DNA of 64,000 bases from NCBI RefSeq assembly GCF_008642295.1, contig NZ_CP029190.1, positions 4,385,501-4,449,500 on the forward strand, written 5' to 3'. The position numbers and the translations under genes are program-made. Below the pieces are notes generated by a model. It did not search any database, was not told the DNA's origin, and worked only from the letters and a program-made list of their open reading frames with translations. Shown here in pieces: positions 29,194-37,007 of the stretch (position 1 is the stretch's first letter; the number at the start of each line of letters is the position of its first letter). This DNA comes from Streptomyces venezuelae. GTDB lineage: Bacteria; Actinomycetota; Actinomycetes; Streptomycetales; Streptomycetaceae.

Positions 29194-29409
29194 GGGGTGC
29201 CCGGCGGATCATGGCCGGGCCCGGCCCTCCCCCAGACTCCGTCCGGGGGGACCCCAGCACCGCGGCTTGCCGCGTTGTCGTCGGTCGCCGACGTCCCCCA
29301 GCTACCGCTGGGAGGTGCCCCCACCGCGTGGGCTCCCTCCTCCGCCTTGCAATCCACGGCACCAGACGACCCGGGCTTATCCGGCCCTGATCCACCGGAC
29401 ACCCCCTAG
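29190..29409. mobile_element. 220-bp MITE-like non-coding element with terminal inverted repeats
   Basis: The ends are CTAGGGGGTG, variable base, CCGG, variable base, GGATCA, variable base, GGCCGG on the left (29190-29218) and the reverse complement of the same pattern on the right (29381-29409), 26 of 29 positions matching. Inside are short inverted repeats (for example CGGTCGCCGAC region and CCAGCTACCGCTGG region) and no coding capacity. The left end supplies the stop codon of the aldehyde dehydrogenase gene, and the right end is followed at once by the AGGAGG ribosome site of the GMC gene. I recall very similar sequences between genes in other Streptomyces genomes; no transposase is present here, so it would need one in trans. 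Confidence 0.82.
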
Positions 29410-29420
29410 GAGGCGCGGCA

Positions 29421-31223
29421 GTGTCGTTCGACAACGGGTACGAGCACCAGTACGACTACGACGTCATCGTCGTCGGATCCGGATTCGGCGGTTCGGTGTC
29501 GGCCCTGCGGCTGACCGAGAAGGGCTACCGGGTCGCCGTGCTGGAGGCGGGCCGGCGGTTCAGCCGGGAGAGTCTGCCCAGGAACTCCTGGGACCTCCGG
29601 AACTACCTGTGGGCGCCCGCCCTCGGGCTGTACGGGATCCAGCGGATCCACCTGCTCGGCAAGGTGATGGTGCTGGCCGGCGCCGGGGTCGGCGGCGGCT
29701 CGCTCAACTACGCCAACACCCTGTACGTGCCCCCGCCGGCCTTCTTCCGGGACCGGCAGTGGGCCGGGATCACGGACTGGCAGGAGGAGCTCGCCCCCTA
29801 CTACGACCAGGCCAAGCGGATGCTCGGGGTCCGGCTCAACCCGACCATGACCCCCTCCGATGTGCACCTCAAGGCCGCCGCCGAGAAGATGGGCGTCGGG
29901 GACTCCTTCCACATGGCCCCGGTCGGGGTGTTCTTCGGCGACGGGGACGACGCCGACGGCACCGCCACCGCCCGCCCCGGCGGCGAGGTCCCGGACCCCT
30001 ACTTCGGGGGTGCCGGTCCCGCCCGCAAGGCCTGCACCGAGTGCGGGGAGTGCATGACCGGCTGCCGGCACGGCGCCAAGAACACCCTCAACGAGAACTA
30101 CCTGCACCTCGCCGAGCGGGCCGGCGCCGCCATCCACCCCATGACCACCGTGACCGCCCTCGCCGAGCACCCCGAGGGCGGCTACCGGGTCCGGACCGTC
30201 CCCACCGACAACCGCCGCCGCGGCAAGGCGAAGGTGCTGCGGGCCCGCCAGGTCGTCCTCGCCGCCGGCACGTACGGCACCCAGACCCTGCTGCACACCA
30301 TGAAGGACCGCGGTGAACTCCCGCGGCTCTCGGACCGGCTGGGCGATCTGACCCGCACCAACTCCGAAGGCCTGGTCGGCGCGCAGACCGACGACCGCCG
30401 CTACCGCAGGCGGCACGGCTCGGAGCGGCGGGCCGACTTCACCCGCGGCGTGGCGATCACTTCTTCCGTGCACCCCAACGCGGACACGCACATCGAGCCG
30501 GTCCGCTACGGCAAGGGCTCCAACGCCATGGGCTTCCTGACGATCCTCCAGGTCCCCTACGGCCGGCACCGGGTGGCGGCCTGGCTCGCCCGCACCGCCA
30601 CCCACCCCGTCCAGCTGCTGCGCTCGCTCTCCAACCGGCGCTGGTCCGAGCGGACCATCATCGGCCTGGTGATGCAGTCACTGGACAACTCCCTGACCAC
30701 CTACCGCAAACCGGGCGGCGTGGGGAAGGGCCTGCTCACCGCCCGCCAGGGGCACGGCGCGCCCAACCCCACCCAGATCGAGGAGGCCACCCGGGCGGCG
30801 ACCCTGCTCGCCGAGGAGATAGGCGGCTTCCCCGGCAGCAACGTCGGCGAGCTGATGGGAACCCCGCTCACCGCGCACTTCCTGGGCGGCTGCCCGATCG
30901 GTGCCTCCCCGGAGGAGGGCGTGGTCGACCCGTACCACCGGCTGTACGGACACCCGGGCATCTCGGTGGTGGACGGCTCGGCGGTCTCCGCGAACCTCGG
31001 GGTGAACCCGTCGCTGACCATCACCGCGCAGGCCGAGCGGGCCATGTCGTACTGGCCGAACAAGGGCGAGGCGGATCCGCGGCCGGCCCAGGGCGAGGCG
31101 TACGAGCGGCTCGCCGCGGTGGAGCCGGTCTCCCCGGCGGTCCCGAAGGAGGCCTTCGGCGCGCTGCGGCTGCCGTTCCTGGCGGTCCCGGAGGTACCGC
31201 CGAAACGACAGCCGCAGTCCTGA
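29421..31223 (+). CDS. GMC-family oxidoreductase (cholesterol oxidase-like)
   Basis: 600 residues. FAD motif VIVVGSGFGGSVSALRL near the N-terminus, LEAGRRFSRESLPRNSWDLR, and the ferredoxin-like Cys cluster CTECGECMTGCRHGAKN (~205-220). The closing motif is STEMGTCRMG-like HFLGGCPIGASPEEGVVDPY, with SVVDGSAVSANLGVNPSLTI at the C-terminus. This composition matches actinobacterial ChoD-type GMC proteins, whose true substrate is often not cholesterol. GTG start with ribosome site TAGGAGG, which directly abuts the MITE-like element. It probably shares a transcript with the aldehyde dehydrogenase. Confidence 0.88.
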   Translation: MSFDNGYEHQYDYDVIVVGSGFGGSVSALRLTEKGYRVAVLEAGRRFSRESLPRNSWDLRNYLWAPALGLYGIQRIHLLGKVMVLAGAGVGGGSLNYANTLYVPPPAFFRDRQWAGITDWQEELAPYYDQAKRMLGVRLNPTMTPSDVHLKAAAEKMGVGDSFHMAPVGVFFGDGDDADGTATARPGGEVPDPYFGGAGPARKACTECGECMTGCRHGAKNTLNENYLHLAERAGAAIHPMTTVTALAEHPEGGYRVRTVPTDNRRRGKAKVLRARQVVLAAGTYGTQTLLHTMKDRGELPRLSDRLGDLTRTNSEGLVGAQTDDRRYRRRHGSERRADFTRGVAITSSVHPNADTHIEPVRYGKGSNAMGFLTILQVPYGRHRVAAWLARTATHPVQLLRSLSNRRWSERTIIGLVMQSLDNSLTTYRKPGGVGKGLLTARQGHGAPNPTQIEEATRAATLLAEEIGGFPGSNVGELMGTPLTAHFLGGCPIGASPEEGVVDPYHRLYGHPGISVVDGSAVSANLGVNPSLTITAQAERAMSYWPNKGEADPRPAQGEAYERLAAVEPVSPAVPKEAFGALRLPFLAVPEVPPKRQPQS

Positions 31224-31237
31224 GGCCGGCCGGGGTG

Positions 31238-32887
31238 TTACGCCTGGCCGGCGCGGCGGCGGAACGCCGCGAACAGCGCGGCTCCGGTCACGGCGATCAC
31301 GGCCGCGCCGACGGCGACCGGCAGCACCGAGCTGCCGGTGTCGGCCAGGCCGCCCTGCGGCGTGGTGCCGCTGCCGCCCGCGGCGGGCACCGGCGTGGGC
31401 GTCCCGGAGGACGAGGACGAGGCCGAAGCCGAGGGAGAGGCCGAGGTGGTGGGCGTCGGGGTGCCGGCGTCCGGGGACGGGCTGGTGCCCGGGCTGGGCG
31501 AGGTGCCCGGGGACGGCGAGGTGCCGGCGGTGTCCACCGTGATGGCGGCGGCGTTGTTCGCCGGGTTCCGGTCCCAGGCGGGGAGGCTGTAGCCGTGCTC
31601 GTCGCCGAGGACCGTGACCGAGCCCTTCGCGCCCTTGACGGCCTTGTCGATCTTCAGCTCGAACGGGAAGCCGACCTTGGCGTTCTCGGAGAGGGAGGTC
31701 CCGCTCCGGCAGAGGTGGCGGGTGCCGCCGTTCGGCAGGTCGGTCCTGGTCTCGCAGGCCGTGGACTTCTTGACCACCGAGACGCCCTCGGGAAGCCGGA
31801 CGTCGAGGAAGGCCACCGGCGATCCGGGGTTCTCCGGGTCGTCGACGGAGTGGTCGATCCAGGCCGGACCGTTGTTCCGGAAGCCCAGCCGGGCCTTGAC
31901 CGTCTCGCCGGGCTTGCCCGCCAGCACCGTCTCGTCCGCGGACAGGTCGGCGGTGTTCTCCACCGAGAGGCGGACCCGGCGCGCGTTGTCCTCGGGGTTC
32001 ACGTCCCCGCCGTCCGCAGCCCGCAGCGCAGCCGTCCGCGGGACGGCCTTGAGCAGCGGGCCGGCCCCCGGTGATGCCGGAGCGGGTACCGCGTGGACCG
32101 AGTGGTCCAGGGTCTCCCGGTAGGCGCGGGTGTTGGCCTTGAGTCCGACGGGGGTGTCGGAGGACAGCTCGTAGGTGACCCCCGGGAGGAAGTCGCCCAC
32201 CAGCGTGCAGGACAGGTGGGACTGCTCGGTGGCGGTGCAGTTGCCGTACCGGCCCGACAGGTCCAGGCCGCGGGAGGCCTGGAAGGTCATCCGGACGGCC
32301 GTGACCGGCTTGGTTCCCTTGTTGGTGAAGGCCGGCCGCAGCGACTGCTGCTCACCCACCCTGGGCTTGGTGCCGACCGGGAAGTCCGCCACGGCGAGGT
32401 CCGGGCCGTCGGACACGGTGACCTTGGCCGTGCGCGGGGCGAAGGTGGTGCCGGCCGCGGCGCCGGTCACCGTGATCTCGGCGGTCTCGCCGCCCTTGGT
32501 CCCCTTGGCCGCCGTGAGGTTCAGGACGGCCACGCCGTCCCGGACCGGGTGGCTCTGCTTCTTCTCGCAGACCACGGTCGTGCCCGTGAGGGTGCAGCCC
32601 TTGTTCTCGGAGCCGGCGGGCAGGGTGGCCTCGGCGATGCCCTGGAGCCTGCTCAGATCGAGGCGGTAGGTGACGTCGAAGGGGATGTCCTCGGGCGTCT
32701 CCGGGATCACGTAGCTCACGCCGAAACCGATCCGGGAGGACGCCGGACTGCCGGACTGCGGGTAGGGCTTGAGGAACACCTCCGGCTGGCCGGTGAGGAT
32801 GTACTGGGGTTCCGCTGCACCGGCCGGCACGGCCGACCCGAGGGCGATCAGGCCGGCCGCAGCCAGCAGGGACAGTTGCTTTCTCAT
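31238..32887 (-). CDS. Secreted LAXTG-motif surface protein, large
   Basis: 549 residues. Signal peptide MRKQLSLLAAAGLIALGSAV with cleavage near AGA-AEP. Repeated beta-sandwich-like domains (PDLAVADFPVGTKPRVGEQQ, AFTNKGTKPVTAVRMTFQ, VKARLGFRNNGPAWIDH) resemble conserved-repeat or DUF11-type surface modules. A Ser/Thr/Pro-rich stalk then leads to LADTG, a hydrophobic span and the basic tail RRRAGQA. This is a class E sortase signal, so the protein should be linked to peptidoglycan. No enzymatic motif. The second ATG (32887) is used because it begins the signal peptide. Divergent from a shorter paralogue at 33128. Confidence 0.85.
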   Translation of the reverse strand: MRKQLSLLAAAGLIALGSAVPAGAAEPQYILTGQPEVFLKPYPQSGSPASSRIGFGVSYVIPETPEDIPFDVTYRLDLSRLQGIAEATLPAGSENKGCTLTGTTVVCEKKQSHPVRDGVAVLNLTAAKGTKGGETAEITVTGAAAGTTFAPRTAKVTVSDGPDLAVADFPVGTKPRVGEQQSLRPAFTNKGTKPVTAVRMTFQASRGLDLSGRYGNCTATEQSHLSCTLVGDFLPGVTYELSSDTPVGLKANTRAYRETLDHSVHAVPAPASPGAGPLLKAVPRTAALRAADGGDVNPEDNARRVRLSVENTADLSADETVLAGKPGETVKARLGFRNNGPAWIDHSVDDPENPGSPVAFLDVRLPEGVSVVKKSTACETRTDLPNGGTRHLCRSGTSLSENAKVGFPFELKIDKAVKGAKGSVTVLGDEHGYSLPAWDRNPANNAAAITVDTAGTSPSPGTSPSPGTSPSPDAGTPTPTTSASPSASASSSSSGTPTPVPAAGGSGTTPQGGLADTGSSVLPVAVGAAVIAVTGAALFAAFRRRAGQA

Positions 32888-32983
32888 GTCTGGCGAGACC
32901 GGCGACCCCACAGCGGAGTTGCACCCTCCGGTATGTGGGGCAGGTCACATCCGAAACTCGCGGCCCTCCGTGCAACCTTCCGG

Positions 32984-33046
32984 GCCGATCGCCGGTCACT
33001 TAGGTGCGATCGGCGGGGACCGCGCTCGGAGGGGGAGCGCGGTCCC
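32984..33046. promoter_or_regulatory. Two tandem perfect hairpins in the divergent LAXTG promoter region
   Basis: Hairpin A: GCCGATCGC / GCGATCGGC (9 bp, 13-base loop, 32984-33014). Hairpin B: GGGACCGCGCTC / GAGCGCGGTCCC (12 bp, 7-base loop, 33016-33046). They are back-to-back with one base between. GGTCAC occurs nearby at 32943-32948, in the loop of hairpin A and within the palindrome GTGACCTGGGTCAC (33067-33080). They may be operators, leader RNA structures or terminators that insulate the two divergent genes. Confidence 0.6.
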
Positions 33047-33127
33047 GCCCTCGTTTCCGCCCGTACGTGACCTGGGTCACGCACCGGCCGGGGCAACTCC
33101 GTGCCCTGGTCGGAGGTCCACCTCGGC

Positions 33128-34486
33128 ATGAGACCCATCTCCCTGCCGGCCGTGACGGGCTTGCTGGCCCTCGCCCTGGCTGCCCCGGTTCCGGCACACG
33201 CGGCCGATCCCGCGTCGGCGCCCGGCCCGGACCTCGCCGTGCACGAGCTGCCGCTGCGCACCACCGGCCTCCGGCCGGGCGACCGTCAGCCGGCGCTCTT
33301 CGCCTTCACCAACCGCGGCACCGCCGCCGCGAACGGCGTACAGCTGGTGGTGAAGGGGACCCGGGGGCTGGAGTTCGTCGAGCGCTACCGGAACTGCCGG
33401 ACCGTCCCCGGCGCCTGGGACGCGGTCACCACCTGCACCTTCCCCGGCAGCTACGAGGCCGGTGCGAGCTACCGGCTGAGCGGGCCGCTCACCCTCCGGG
33501 CCGCCGGGCAGGCGCAGGACGAGGAGCTCGTCTACGGCTTCCACCCGGCGCCGGCGGCTGCCGCCTTCGGCGGGCAGGCACCCGGCGGGACCACCCTCGA
33601 CCTGGCCGCAGCCACCACCGCACCGGCACCCGCACCGGCCACCGACCCGGCCACCGACCCGGCACCCCGGTCCGACCGTTACGCCGCGGACACCGCCGCG
33701 GACACCGACCGCGACCCCGGCAACCACACCCGCCGGGCCCGGCTCACGGTGTCCAACACCGCCGACTTCGCAGCCATCGGCGCCACGGTCGACGGCCGGG
33801 TCGGCGACACCGTGCGCGCCGAGGTCGGCTACCGCAACCGCGGCCCCGCCTGGGCCGGAACGCCGGACCCCGCCAAGCCCGTCCCGTACGCCCTGGTCGA
33901 GGTGGTCCTCCCGCGCGGCGCCCGGGCCGTGGCGACCCCGCCGGGCTGCACCGAGCTGGGTGCCGTGCGGCCCCCGGGCACCGACCCGAAGGCCCAGGTC
34001 TTCCGGTGCGGCAGCCGGACCGCCGTACGCGAGGACGAGGTGCGGACCTTCGCCTTCGGCCTGAAGATCGAGCAGGCGCTGACCGAGTCCGCCGGCCGGG
34101 TCGCGGTGGGCCCGTACGAGAGCGACGGCAACCCGATCGGGTCCCACACCACCGACCCGAAGGCGGAGAACAACACCTCCGCGCTGGTCCTGCACTCCGG
34201 CACCGCACCCGGCTCGCCCGGACCGTCCACCGGCCCGACCACGACCACCGGGCCGAGCACCCGCCCGACTCCGGGCCCGGCCACGACCACGGCCACGGCC
34301 ACATCCACGCCGCGCCCCGGCCGCAGCGCGTCGGCGAGCAGTGCGGCCCCCGCTCCCGCCCCGGCCGCGACGGGCGGCGGGCTCGCCGCCACCGGTTCCG
34401 GCGCGGGCCTGACGGCCCTGGTGGCGGCCCTGGCGGTGGCCTGCGGGGTGGCGCTGCGCCGCGGCGTACGGCGCACGGGACGCTGA
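33128..34486 (+). CDS. Secreted LAXTG-motif surface protein, short paralogue
   Basis: 452 residues. Signal peptide MRPISLPAVTGLLALALAA, cleavage near AHA-ADP. The domains mirror the divergent neighbour: PDLAVHELPLRTTGLRPGDR, AFTNRGTAAANGVQLVVKG, VRAEVGYRNRGPAWAG. A Thr/Pro/Ser-rich stalk leads to LAATG, a hydrophobic span and the tail RRGVRRTGR, a class E sortase signal. It should be displayed on the wall. The ATG at 33128 lies 12 bases after GGAGG; an in-frame GTG at 33101 is possible but would precede the signal peptide. Function unknown; adhesion or structural roles fit. Confidence 0.83.
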   Translation: MRPISLPAVTGLLALALAAPVPAHAADPASAPGPDLAVHELPLRTTGLRPGDRQPALFAFTNRGTAAANGVQLVVKGTRGLEFVERYRNCRTVPGAWDAVTTCTFPGSYEAGASYRLSGPLTLRAAGQAQDEELVYGFHPAPAAAAFGGQAPGGTTLDLAAATTAPAPAPATDPATDPAPRSDRYAADTAADTDRDPGNHTRRARLTVSNTADFAAIGATVDGRVGDTVRAEVGYRNRGPAWAGTPDPAKPVPYALVEVVLPRGARAVATPPGCTELGAVRPPGTDPKAQVFRCGSRTAVREDEVRTFAFGLKIEQALTESAGRVAVGPYESDGNPIGSHTTDPKAENNTSALVLHSGTAPGSPGPSTGPTTTTGPSTRPTPGPATTTATATSTPRPGRSASASSAAPAPAPAATGGGLAATGSGAGLTALVAALAVACGVALRRGVRRTGR

Positions 34487-34523
34487 CAGACGACGCCGAG
34501 CGGACGACGCTGGCGGACACAGA

Positions 34524-34557
34524 ACGGCCGGCCTCGGGCGTCCCCGAAGCCGGCCGT
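34524..34557 (+). terminator. Terminator after the short LAXTG gene
   Basis: 15-bp stem with one mismatch (ACGGCCGGCCTCGGG against CCCGAAGCCGGCCGT) and a 4-base loop, followed by CCTTC. The remaining ~190 bases to the chorismate mutase stop show nothing I can name. Confidence 0.78.
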
Positions 34558-34746
34558 CCTTCATGGTGACCGGGCCGCTGTCCCCTGCCGTCCGGTCACG
34601 CGCCGGAACGGGGTCCCACGACGCACGCACCACGGGCCGTACGTCTCACCGCTCCGACGGAGCCACGCGTGACAACCTCACCAACGAAGGCCGCCGGGGG
34701 CGGTCACGGCCCGGACGGGTGACGAACAGGCGCCCGCGAGCCCGGT

Positions 34747-35019
34747 TCAGACCCGGCCGCGGCACAGCTCCAGCAGGGTCATGGCCAGTGAGGTGCCCGG
34801 CTTGCCGAGGGCGTCGCTCCAGTGCTGGAGCACCTCCATCTCGCGCGAGAGGTGCACCCGGCGTCCGCCGGAGGAGATCCGGGCCTCCTGGATCACGGCC
34901 GAGACGGCCATCCGCTCCTGGATCAGCCCGATGATCCGGTCGTCGATGGCGTCGATCCGCTCGCGGGAGTCGGCGATCAGCTGCTGCGGGGTGGCGGCGG
35001 TGGCGGTGGCGGTGGTCAT
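34747..35019 (-). CDS. Chorismate mutase, AroQ type, stand-alone
   Basis: 90 residues, one AroQ helix bundle. Diagnostic residues are in SRERIDAIDDRIIGLIQERM, Arg/Lys-rich VHLSREMEVLQHW and the C-terminal ALGKPGTSLAMTLLELCRGR. It converts chorismate to prephenate, the branch point to Phe and Tyr. The ATG at 35019 has ribosome site AGGAGA. On the minus strand its 5' leader carries a 22-codon open frame with clustered aromatic codons (35187-35119) and then a strong hairpin (35093-35060), which together look like a transcription attenuator. Confidence 0.87.
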   Translation of the reverse strand: MTTATATAATPQQLIADSRERIDAIDDRIIGLIQERMAVSAVIQEARISSGGRRVHLSREMEVLQHWSDALGKPGTSLAMTLLELCRGRV

Positions 35020-35059
35020 GGGGGTCTCCTGAAGGTTGTGCCGGCAGGAGCGGAAACGC

Positions 35060-35093
35060 AGAGCGCCCCGGTCCTGTCGGACCGGGGCGCTCT
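35060..35093 (-). terminator. Attenuator-type hairpin in the chorismate mutase leader
   Basis: 15-bp perfect stem (AGAGCGCCCCGGTCC with its complement) and a 4-base loop, then GCGTTTCC on the minus strand. It lies after the stop of a 22-codon open frame and 41 bases before the chorismate mutase start, so it must be passed for the gene to be expressed. Confidence 0.72.
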
Positions 35094-35118
35094 GGGAAGT
35101 CAGCGGCTCAAGCGAGCA

Positions 35119-35187
35119 TCACAGCGACCCATGGCGACCGGACCGGCCGGTGCCATAGGTAAAGAGGAAGCTCAGCTGCTTGCGCAT
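35119..35187 (-). CDS. Putative leader peptide rich in aromatic codons
   Basis: 22 codons: [11 protein letters not shown] followed by [11 protein letters not shown]. Phe, Phe and Tyr fall within five consecutive codons (TTC CTC TTT ACC TAT). The ATG lies 8 bases after a -10-like TAATAA box, so the message would start at or very near the ATG (leaderless translation). The stop is followed after 25 bases by the hairpin at 35093-35060. Stalling at Phe or Tyr codons could prevent that hairpin from forming. Inference from layout; expression is untested. Confidence 0.55.
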   Translation of the reverse strand: MRKQLSFLFTYGTGRSGRHGSL

Positions 35188-35195
35188 GGAAGGAA

Positions 35196-35224
35196 TTATT
35201 ACCAGCGGCGCTCCGCCCGGCCAA
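35196..35224 (-). promoter_or_regulatory. Candidate promoter of the leader peptide / chorismate mutase unit
   Basis: On the minus strand: -35 TTGGCC (35224-35219), 17-base spacer, -10 TAATAA (35201-35196). The -10 stands out in a very GC-rich region. Predicted start point at or next to the leader ATG at 35187. Confidence 0.6.
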
Positions 35225-35267
35225 GCAGGTTCGGATGGTGAGACGAAGACGCCCGTGCGTCCCCCGT

Positions 35268-35273
35268 TAGAAT
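35268..35273 (+). promoter_or_regulatory. Candidate -10 box of guaA
   Basis: TAGAAT, fitting TANNNT, 39 bases upstream of the guaA GTG. No clear -35 hexamer at the right distance. Confidence 0.5.
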
Positions 35274-35311
35274 CGACAACACACACCCTCTTTCCGCCGG
35301 AAGGCCGCCCC

Positions 35312-36892
35312 GTGCCAGTAGCACCCACCGCCGCACCGGACGTCGTCCTCGTTGTCGACTTCGGCGCGCAGTACGCCCAGCTCATCGCCCGCCGCGTCCG
35401 TGAGGCCCGGGTCTACAGCGAGATCGTGCCCAGCACGATGCCCGTCGCCGAGATGCTGGCCAAGAACCCCAAGGCGATCATCCTCTCCGGCGGCCCGTCC
35501 TCCGTGTACGAAGAGGGCGCCCCGCAGCTCGACCGCTCGATCTTCGAGGCCGGCATCCCCGTCTTCGGCATGTGCTACGGCTTCCAGCTGATGGCGACCA
35601 CCCTCGGCGGCACCGTCGACAACACCGGCGCCCGCGAGTACGGCCGCACCCCGCTGTCCGTCAGCAAGCCCGGCTCCACCCTCTTCGAGGGCACCCCCGA
35701 GCACCAGTCGGTGTGGATGTCGCACGGCGACGCCTGCTCCGCCGCCCCCGAGGGCTTCACCGTCACCGCCTCGACGAACGTCGTCCCGGTCGCCGCCTTC
35801 GAGAACGACGAGAAGAAGCTGTACGGGGTCCAGTACCACCCCGAGGTCATGCACTCCACGCACGGCCAGCAGATCCTCGAGCACTTCCTCTACCGGGGTG
35901 CCGGCCTGGCCCCGAGCTGGACCACCGGTTCCATCGTCGAGGAGCAGATCGCCGCCATCCGCGAGCAGGTCGGCGACAAGCGCGCCATCTGCGGCCTGTC
36001 CGGCGGCGTGGACTCCGCGGTGGCCGCGGCCCTGGTGCAGAAGGCCATCGGCAACCAGCTGACCTGCGTGTACGTCGACCACGGCCTGATGCGCAAGGGC
36101 GAGACCGAGCAGGTCGAGAAGGACTTCGTCGCCGCGACCGGCGTACAGCTGAAGGTCGTGGACGCGCAGGAGCGCTTCCTCGCCGCCCTCGCCGGGGTCT
36201 CCGACCCCGAGGAGAAGCGGAAGATCATCGGCCGCGAGTTCATCCGGGTCTTCGAGCAGGCCCAGGCCGAGATCATCGCCGAGGCCCCGGACGAGACCCC
36301 GGTGGAGTTCCTGGTCCAGGGCACCCTCTACCCGGACATCGTCGAGTCCGGCGGCGGCACCGGCACCGCGAACATCAAGTCCCACCACAATGTCGGCGGC
36401 CTGCCCGAGGACCTGGAGTTCCAGCTCGTCGAGCCGCTGCGGCAGCTGTTCAAGGACGAGGTCCGGATGGTCGGCCAGGAGCTCGGCCTGCCCGACGAGA
36501 TCGTCCAGCGCCAGCCGTTCCCCGGCCCCGGCCTGGGCATCCGGATCGTCGGCGAGGTCACCCGGGAGCGTCTGGACCTGCTCCGCGAGGCCGACGCCAT
36601 CGCCCGCCACGAACTGACCGCGGCCGGTCTCGACCGCGAGATCTGGCAGTGCCCGGTGGTCCTGCTCGCGGACGTCCGCAGCGTCGGCGTCCAGGGCGAC
36701 GGCCGTACCTACGGCCACCCGATCGTGCTGCGCCCGGTCTCCTCCGAGGACGCGATGACCGCGGACTGGACCCGGATGCCGTACGAGGTGCTGGCGAAGA
36801 TCTCGACCCGGATCACCAACGAGGTCCCCGATGTGAACCGTGTGGTCCTGGACTGCACCAGCAAGCCCCCGGGCACCATCGAGTGGGAGTAG
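35312..36892 (+). CDS. guaA: GMP synthase (glutamine-hydrolysing)
   Basis: 526 residues, standard length. The class I amidotransferase half has Cys in [10 protein letters not shown] and His in QYHPEVMHS. The ATP-pyrophosphatase half has the PP-loop [12 protein letters not shown], and the dimerisation domain closes with [14 protein letters not shown] and the C-terminus [13 protein letters not shown]. It aminates XMP to GMP, completing the pathway that begins with guaB in this same window. GTG at 35312 with ribosome site GGAAGG is used; an upstream in-frame extension overlaps the divergent leader peptide. A hairpin terminator follows. Confidence 0.97.
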   Translation: MPVAPTAAPDVVLVVDFGAQYAQLIARRVREARVYSEIVPSTMPVAEMLAKNPKAIILSGGPSSVYEEGAPQLDRSIFEAGIPVFGMCYGFQLMATTLGGTVDNTGAREYGRTPLSVSKPGSTLFEGTPEHQSVWMSHGDACSAAPEGFTVTASTNVVPVAAFENDEKKLYGVQYHPEVMHSTHGQQILEHFLYRGAGLAPSWTTGSIVEEQIAAIREQVGDKRAICGLSGGVDSAVAAALVQKAIGNQLTCVYVDHGLMRKGETEQVEKDFVAATGVQLKVVDAQERFLAALAGVSDPEEKRKIIGREFIRVFEQAQAEIIAEAPDETPVEFLVQGTLYPDIVESGGGTGTANIKSHHNVGGLPEDLEFQLVEPLRQLFKDEVRMVGQELGLPDEIVQRQPFPGPGLGIRIVGEVTRERLDLLREADAIARHELTAAGLDREIWQCPVVLLADVRSVGVQGDGRTYGHPIVLRPVSSEDAMTADWTRMPYEVLAKISTRITNEVPDVNRVVLDCTSKPPGTIEWE

Positions 36893-36912
36893 TCCCCACC
36901 CGGACCCGAGCC

Positions 36913-36944
36913 GAAGCCGCCGCTCCCTTCCGAGCGGCGGCTTC
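36913..36944 (+). terminator. guaA terminator
   Basis: 13-bp perfect stem GAAGCCGCCGCTC / GAGCGGCGGCTTC with a 6-base loop, 20 bases after the guaA stop. Confidence 0.83.
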
Positions 36945-37007
36945 GTCGTGTGTCTGGCCAGTTCGCGGGGGCGCGGGTACCTTGCGCCGCGACCCGAAGG
37001 AGCGGCC

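Noticed and set aside
35119..35187. Leader peptide as a duplicated fragment of the LAXTG signal peptide
   Set aside because: Both begin MRKQLS but the codons differ at several positions (CGC vs AGA, CAG vs CAA, AGC vs TCC), so recent duplication is unlikely.
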